Positions 61,101 to 64,000 of a stretch of 64,000 nucleotides of DNA are shown here, in pieces. Source of the DNA: Bradyrhizobium canariense (GTDB taxonomy: Bacteria > Pseudomonadota > Alphaproteobacteria > Rhizobiales > Xanthobacteraceae); NCBI RefSeq assembly GCF_018130465.1, contig NZ_JAFCKJ010000005.1, positions 310,001 to 374,000 of the forward strand. The letters are read 5' to 3'. The notes below the pieces were generated by a model. That model saw nothing but the letters and a program-made list of their open reading frames with translations. It was not told the DNA's origin and ran no database searches. Positions within the stretch are counted from its first letter, which is position 1. Each line of letters starts with the position of its first letter. Made by a program: the position numbers and the translations under genes.

Positions 61101-64000
61101 GCAAGATCACCGTGGACGTGAAGGGTGAAATCCTCGAACTCAAGAACACCATCAACACCATGGTGGACCAGCTCAATGCGTTCGCCGGCGAAGTCACGCG
61201 CGTTGCCCGCGAGGTCGGCACCGAAGGCGAACTCGGCGGCCAGGCCCAGGTGCCCGGCGTCGCCGGCACCTGGAAGGATCTCACCGACACCGTCAACTTC
61301 ATGGCGGCGAACCTGACCGAGCAGGTCCGCGGCATCGTCAAGGTGGTGACCGCCGTTGCCAACGGCGATCTCAAGCAGAACCTCACCGTGAAATCGAAGG
61401 GCGAGGTCGCGGCGCTCGCCGACACCATCAACAACATGACCGAGACGCTCGCAACCTTCGCCGACCAGGTGACGTCGGTGGCGCGCGAGGTCGGCGTCGA
61501 GGGCCGGCTCGGCGGTCAGGCCGACGTGCCCGGGGCCGCGGGCACATGGAAGGATCTCACCGGCAACGTCAATTTGCTGGCGGCCAACCTCACCTCGCAG
61601 GTGCGCGCGATCGCGGAAGTGGCGACCGCGGTGACCAAGGGCGACCTGACGCGGTCGATCCAGGTCGACGCCCGCGGCGAGGTCGCGGAGCTGAAAGACA
61701 ACATCAACACGATGATCACGAACCTCCGTCTCACGACGGACGTGAACACCGAGCAGGACTGGCTGAAGACCAATCTGGCGAAGTTCACCAACATGCTTCA
61801 GGGCCAGCGCGACCTCACCACCGTCGGTCGCCTGCTGCTGACCGAATTGTCGCCGCTGGTGAACGCCCACACCGGCGTGATCTATCAGGTCGAGAACGAA
61901 GACAATCCGCAGCTCCTGCTGCTTGCCTCCTATGCCGGCGACGGCGTCTATCCGTATCCGCGCGTGCTGCCATTCGGCGACGGCCTGATCGGCCAATGCG
62001 CGCTCGACCGGCGCCCGCGCGTGATCGCGGACATTCCGGCCGATGTGGTGCCGATCAATTCGGCGCTGCTTCGCGTCGCGCCGAAGAACCTCGTGGTGCT
62101 GCCGGTGCTGTTCGAAGGCCAGGTCAAGGCGGTCATCGAGCTCGCCTCGCTCACCTCGTTCACGACCTCGCAGATGACCTTCCTGGAGCAGCTCACGGAC
62201 TCGATCGGCATCGTGCTCAACTCGATCGAGGCGACGATGCAGACCGAAGGTCTGCTCAAGCAGTCGCAGCAGCTCGCCGGCGAACTCCAGACCCAGCAGC
62301 GCGAATTGCAGCAGACCAACGACCAGCTCGAACAGAAGGCGCAGCAGCTCGCCGAGCGCAACGTCGAAGTCGAGCGCAAGAACCAGGAGATCGAGCAGGC
62401 CCGCCGCGCACTGGAGGAAAAGGCGACCGAGCTTGCGCTGACCTCGAAGTACAAGTCCGAATTCCTGGCCAATATGAGCCACGAGCTGCGCACGCCGCTG
62501 AACTCGATCCTGATCCTCGGCCAGCAGCTCACCGACAACCCGGACGGCAATCTTACCGGCAAGCAGGTCGAATTCGCCCGCACCATCCACGGCGCCGGCA
62601 CCGACCTACTCAATCTAATCAGCGACATTCTCGATCTCTCCAAGATCGAGTCCGGTACGGTGACGGTCGACGCCGAGGAAATCCTGACCGCGAACCTGCT
62701 CGAGACGGTCGGGCGGCCGTTCCGTCACGAGGCAGAGAATCGCAACCTTTCGTTCAAGATCGACGTCGATCCGAATCTCGCGCGCAGTCTCGTCACCGAC
62801 TCCAAGCGCCTGCAGCAGGTTTTGAAGAACCTGCTCTCCAACGCCTTCAAGTTCACCGCCGAAGGCGAGGTGCGCCTGAAGGTCGCCGCCGCGGTCGGCG
62901 GCTGGGGCACGGATCATCCCGTGCTGAACTCGGCGCCGGCCGTGATCGCATTCGAAGTGTCCGACACCGGCATTGGCATTCCCCTGGAGAAGCAGAAGCT
63001 GATCTTCGAGGCGTTCCAGCAGGCGGATGCCGGCACCAGCCGCAAATATGGCGGCACCGGCCTCGGCCTTGCGATCAGCCGCGAGCTCGCAAGCCTGCTC
63101 GGCGGCGAGATCCACCTGCGCAGCTTGCCTGGCAAGGGGTCGTCCTTCACGCTTTACCTGCCGCTGAAATATTCCGGTCCGACGCTGGCGCCTCGCGCTG
63201 CGCCCCAGCACAGCCAGCCCCCGGCGCTGCAGGCCGCAGCGCCCGAACCGCAGCGCGTCATCGAGCAGCTCCCCGACGACCGCCTCAACCTCGAACCCGG
63301 CGACAGCATCCTCCTGATCGTCGAGGACGACCCGCACTACGCGCGCGTGCTGGTCGACCTCGCGCGCGACAAGGGATTCAAGGTGCTGGTCGCCGCCCGC
63401 GGCGCGGAGGCGCTGGAGCTTGCAAAGCAGTACCAGCCCAGGGCCGTCTCGCTCGACGTATTCCTGCCCGATATGCTCGGCTGGACCGTGCTGAGCCAGC
63501 TCAAGCACAACCCGCTGACCCGCCACATCCCCGTGCAGATCATCACGCTCGACGAGGATCGCCAGCACGCGCTGGCGCGCGGCGCCTTCTCCTTCGTCAA
63601 CAAGCCGACGACGACCGAGGGCGTCTCGGCCGCGCTGATGCAGATCAAGGAATATGCGCGGCCGCGACGCAAGCGGCTGCTGATCGTCGAGGACAACGAG
63701 GCCGAGCAGCTCTCGATCCGTGAGCTCCTGCATCACGACGATATCGAGATCGTGACGACCGGCACCGGTGCCGACGCGCTCTCGATGCTGCGTGAGGCCC
63801 CCTGCGATTGCGTCGTTCTCGACCTGCGGCTGCCCGACATGAGCGGCTTCGAGGTGCTGGACCAGATCCGCAACGACGAGGCGCTGTCGAACGTCCCGGT
63901 CGTCGTCTTCACCGGCCGCGAGCTGTCTGCCGAGGAAGATGCGGAGCTCCACACCATGGCGCGGAGCATCGTGGTCAAGGGCGTGGAATCGCCGGAGCGC
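58187..64000 (+). CDS. Poly-HAMP hybrid histidine kinase (3' end outside window)
   Basis: At least 1938 residues, open to the window end. No signal peptide or membrane segment was seen, so it should be cytosolic. Residues about 40-173 hold a degenerate HAMP-like unit; from Glu174 to about 1185 there are eleven HAMP units with an exact 92-residue period ([19 protein letters not shown] ... [11 protein letters not shown] ... [14 protein letters not shown]). A GAF-like region (about 1208-1350) and a Gln/Glu-rich coiled coil follow, then the kinase core ([10 protein letters not shown] with His1432; [17 protein letters not shown]), a receiver with Asp1757 and a second receiver ([23 protein letters not shown]). 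The design parallels fungal group III (Nik1-type) kinases. Start ATG with GGGGGA upstream. Confidence 0.95.
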   Translation, partial: MSDLDPGAASRSGRRVPKPKANGMSEPDSRAELLLALQAMRNGDFSVRMSGDHLGIDGKLADTFNEIIAANQRMAQQLELVGQVVGREGKTRQRVKFGLASGSWADMEGSVNTLIDDLLWPTREVTRAVAAVAQGDLLQTVKLDVDGRPLRGEFLQSATIVNTMIKQLGVFTSEVTRVAREVGTEGKLGGQAQVPEVTGVWKDLTESVNSMANNLTNQVRNIAEVTIAVANGDLSKKITVDVRGEILQLKEAINTMVDQLRSFASEVTRVAREVGTDGKLGGQAIVPGVAGTWKDLTDSVNAMCGNLTAQVRNIANVTTAVARGDLSRKITVDVRGEILELKDTINTMVDQLNSFASEVTRVAREVGTEGKLGGQAQVPGVAGTWKDLTDNVNFMASNLTAQVRNIADVATAIASGDLSKKITVNVSGEILQLKETLNTMVDQLNAFAGEVTRVAREVGTEGRLGGQANVLGVAGTWKDLTESVNSMASNLTAQVRNIAEVTTAVAGGDLSKKITVDVRGEILELKDTINTMVDQLNAFAGEVTRVAREVGTEGKLGGQAQVRGVAGTWKDLTDSVNSMASNLTGQVRNIAEVATAVAKGDLSKKITVNVSGEILQLKETLNTMVDQLNAFAGEVTRVAREVGTEGKLGGQAEVPGVAGTWKDLTDSVNSMAGNLTAQVRNIAEVATAIAGGDLSRKITVDVRGEILQLKDTLNTMVDQLNRFAGEVTRVAREVGTEGRLGGQANVPGVAGTWKDLTDSVNSMAGNLTAQVRNIAEVTTAVARGDLSRKITVDVRGEILELKNTINTMVDQLNGFAGEVTRVAREVGTEGKLGGQAEVPGVAGTWKDLTDNVNFMASNLTAQVRNIAEVATAIAGGDLSKKITVDVRGEILLLKDTLNTMVEQLRSFAAEVTRVAREVGTEGRLGGQAVVPGVGGTWKDLTDNVNLLAANLTTQVRNIAEVTTAVARGDLSRKITVDVKGEILELKNTINTMVDQLNAFAGEVTRVAREVGTEGELGGQAQVPGVAGTWKDLTDTVNFMAANLTEQVRGIVKVVTAVANGDLKQNLTVKSKGEVAALADTINNMTETLATFADQVTSVAREVGVEGRLGGQADVPGAAGTWKDLTGNVNLLAANLTSQVRAIAEVATAVTKGDLTRSIQVDARGEVAELKDNINTMITNLRLTTDVNTEQDWLKTNLAKFTNMLQGQRDLTTVGRLLLTELSPLVNAHTGVIYQVENEDNPQLLLLASYAGDGVYPYPRVLPFGDGLIGQCALDRRPRVIADIPADVVPINSALLRVAPKNLVVLPVLFEGQVKAVIELASLTSFTTSQMTFLEQLTDSIGIVLNSIEATMQTEGLLKQSQQLAGELQTQQRELQQTNDQLEQKAQQLAERNVEVERKNQEIEQARRALEEKATELALTSKYKSEFLANMSHELRTPLNSILILGQQLTDNPDGNLTGKQVEFARTIHGAGTDLLNLISDILDLSKIESGTVTVDAEEILTANLLETVGRPFRHEAENRNLSFKIDVDPNLARSLVTDSKRLQQVLKNLLSNAFKFTAEGEVRLKVAAAVGGWGTDHPVLNSAPAVIAFEVSDTGIGIPLEKQKLIFEAFQQADAGTSRKYGGTGLGLAISRELASLLGGEIHLRSLPGKGSSFTLYLPLKYSGPTLAPRAAPQHSQPPALQAAAPEPQRVIEQLPDDRLNLEPGDSILLIVEDDPHYARVLVDLARDKGFKVLVAARGAEALELAKQYQPRAVSLDVFLPDMLGWTVLSQLKHNPLTRHIPVQIITLDEDRQHALARGAFSFVNKPTTTEGVSAALMQIKEYARPRRKRLLIVEDNEAEQLSIRELLHHDDIEIVTTGTGADALSMLREAPCDCVVLDLRLPDMSGFEVLDQIRNDEALSNVPVVVFTGRELSAEEDAELHTMARSIVVKGVESPER
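58706..61741 (+). repeat. Eleven tandem 276-bp HAMP-coding repeats
   Basis: The [10 protein letters not shown] codons recur every 276 bases from 58706 to the last, diverged unit ([10 protein letters not shown]) at 61466. Many inner units are nearly identical at DNA level (GTGGACCAGCTCAACGCCTT, GGCACCTGGAAGGA), which points to homogenisation by recombination. Confidence 0.92.

Noticed and set aside
58706-61741. Regular repeats suggesting a CRISPR-like array
   Set aside because: Period of 276 bases in a coding frame with HAMP sequence; no short repeat/spacer structure.
58214-62590. Very long open frame of 1458 codons on the minus strand
   Set aside because: It is the antisense shadow of the poly-HAMP kinase; the plus strand has clear domains, and the shadow is long only because the HAMP units repeat without stops.
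61546-63723. 725-codon plus-strand frame in another phase
   Set aside because: Overlaps the kinase core out of frame; Arg/Ala-rich shadow without motifs.

Overview
The window is about 64 kb of GC-rich chromosome from an alphaproteobacterium, most likely Bradyrhizobium or a very close relative. This rests on the gene families and their order (fabI, a phosphoglycerate-mutase-like gene and aroC together; a ClpS paralogue; a poly-HAMP hybrid kinase), on the many short Bradyrhizobium-style proteins, on two exact GGAAC-N16/17-CGTT (sigma EcfG type) promoters, and on several dispersed palindromic repeat families. I saw no insertion sequence, prophage, CRISPR array, tRNA or rRNA. Both ends cut genes: an acyl-CoA dehydrogenase enters from the left and a giant hybrid histidine kinase runs off the right.

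Layout. 1-13 kb is mostly metabolic and housekeeping: acyl-CoA dehydrogenase, an MFS carrier, a crotonase, a periplasmic 5'-nucleotidase, a histone-deacetylase-like hydrolase, then xseB, dxs, a nucleoside deoxyribosyltransferase, tlyA and an RlmD/TrmA-type RNA methyltransferase, then a Tat-exported nitroreductase-like protein. 13-16.2 kb holds exported proteins of unknown role, among them a DUF1194 (VWA) protein and a protein with an internal duplication. 16.5-19.4 kb is the clearest regulatory unit: a fluoride (crcB) riboswitch with pseudoknot and intrinsic terminator, followed by an MFS carrier, two crcB genes, a DUF190 gene and clpS on one strand.

19.6-29 kb has a Spy/CpxP-like protein, a receiver-HWE kinase, a class III nucleotidyl cyclase, aroC, a histidine phosphatase, fabI, an ECF sigma/anti-sigma pair and a DnaJ-family chaperone. 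29-46 kb has pdxH, an SDR, a CorA-family transporter, an L,D-transpeptidase facing an extensin-like protein, an acyl-CoA ligase, a metallo-hydrolase, glutaryl-CoA dehydrogenase, RibB with a degenerate GTP cyclohydrolase II domain, a CPA2 antiporter, an aminotransferase, and a homoprotocatechuate-dioxygenase-like gene beside a truncated XRE regulator. 46.7-51.8 kb holds small exported proteins, an aldo/keto reductase, PhoD and a nitronate monooxygenase; one small exported gene (50.3-50.7 kb) has a leader hairpin that would hide its ribosome binding site.

52.2-58 kb is an accessory block of short, probably stress-related genes: a PRC-barrel protein, two DUF4142 proteins, a PAP2 phosphatase coupled to two DUF3147 membrane proteins, a ribbon-helix-helix protein with an inverted repeat across its promoter, and several hydrophilic or exported microproteins, three of them found only by reading below the usual ORF length. 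Several starts have exact or one-mismatch sigma-EcfG promoter matches, which suggests a general-stress-response neighbourhood. The window ends in a cytosolic-looking hybrid kinase with eleven clear 92-residue HAMP repeats, a GAF-like region, a kinase core and at least two receivers.
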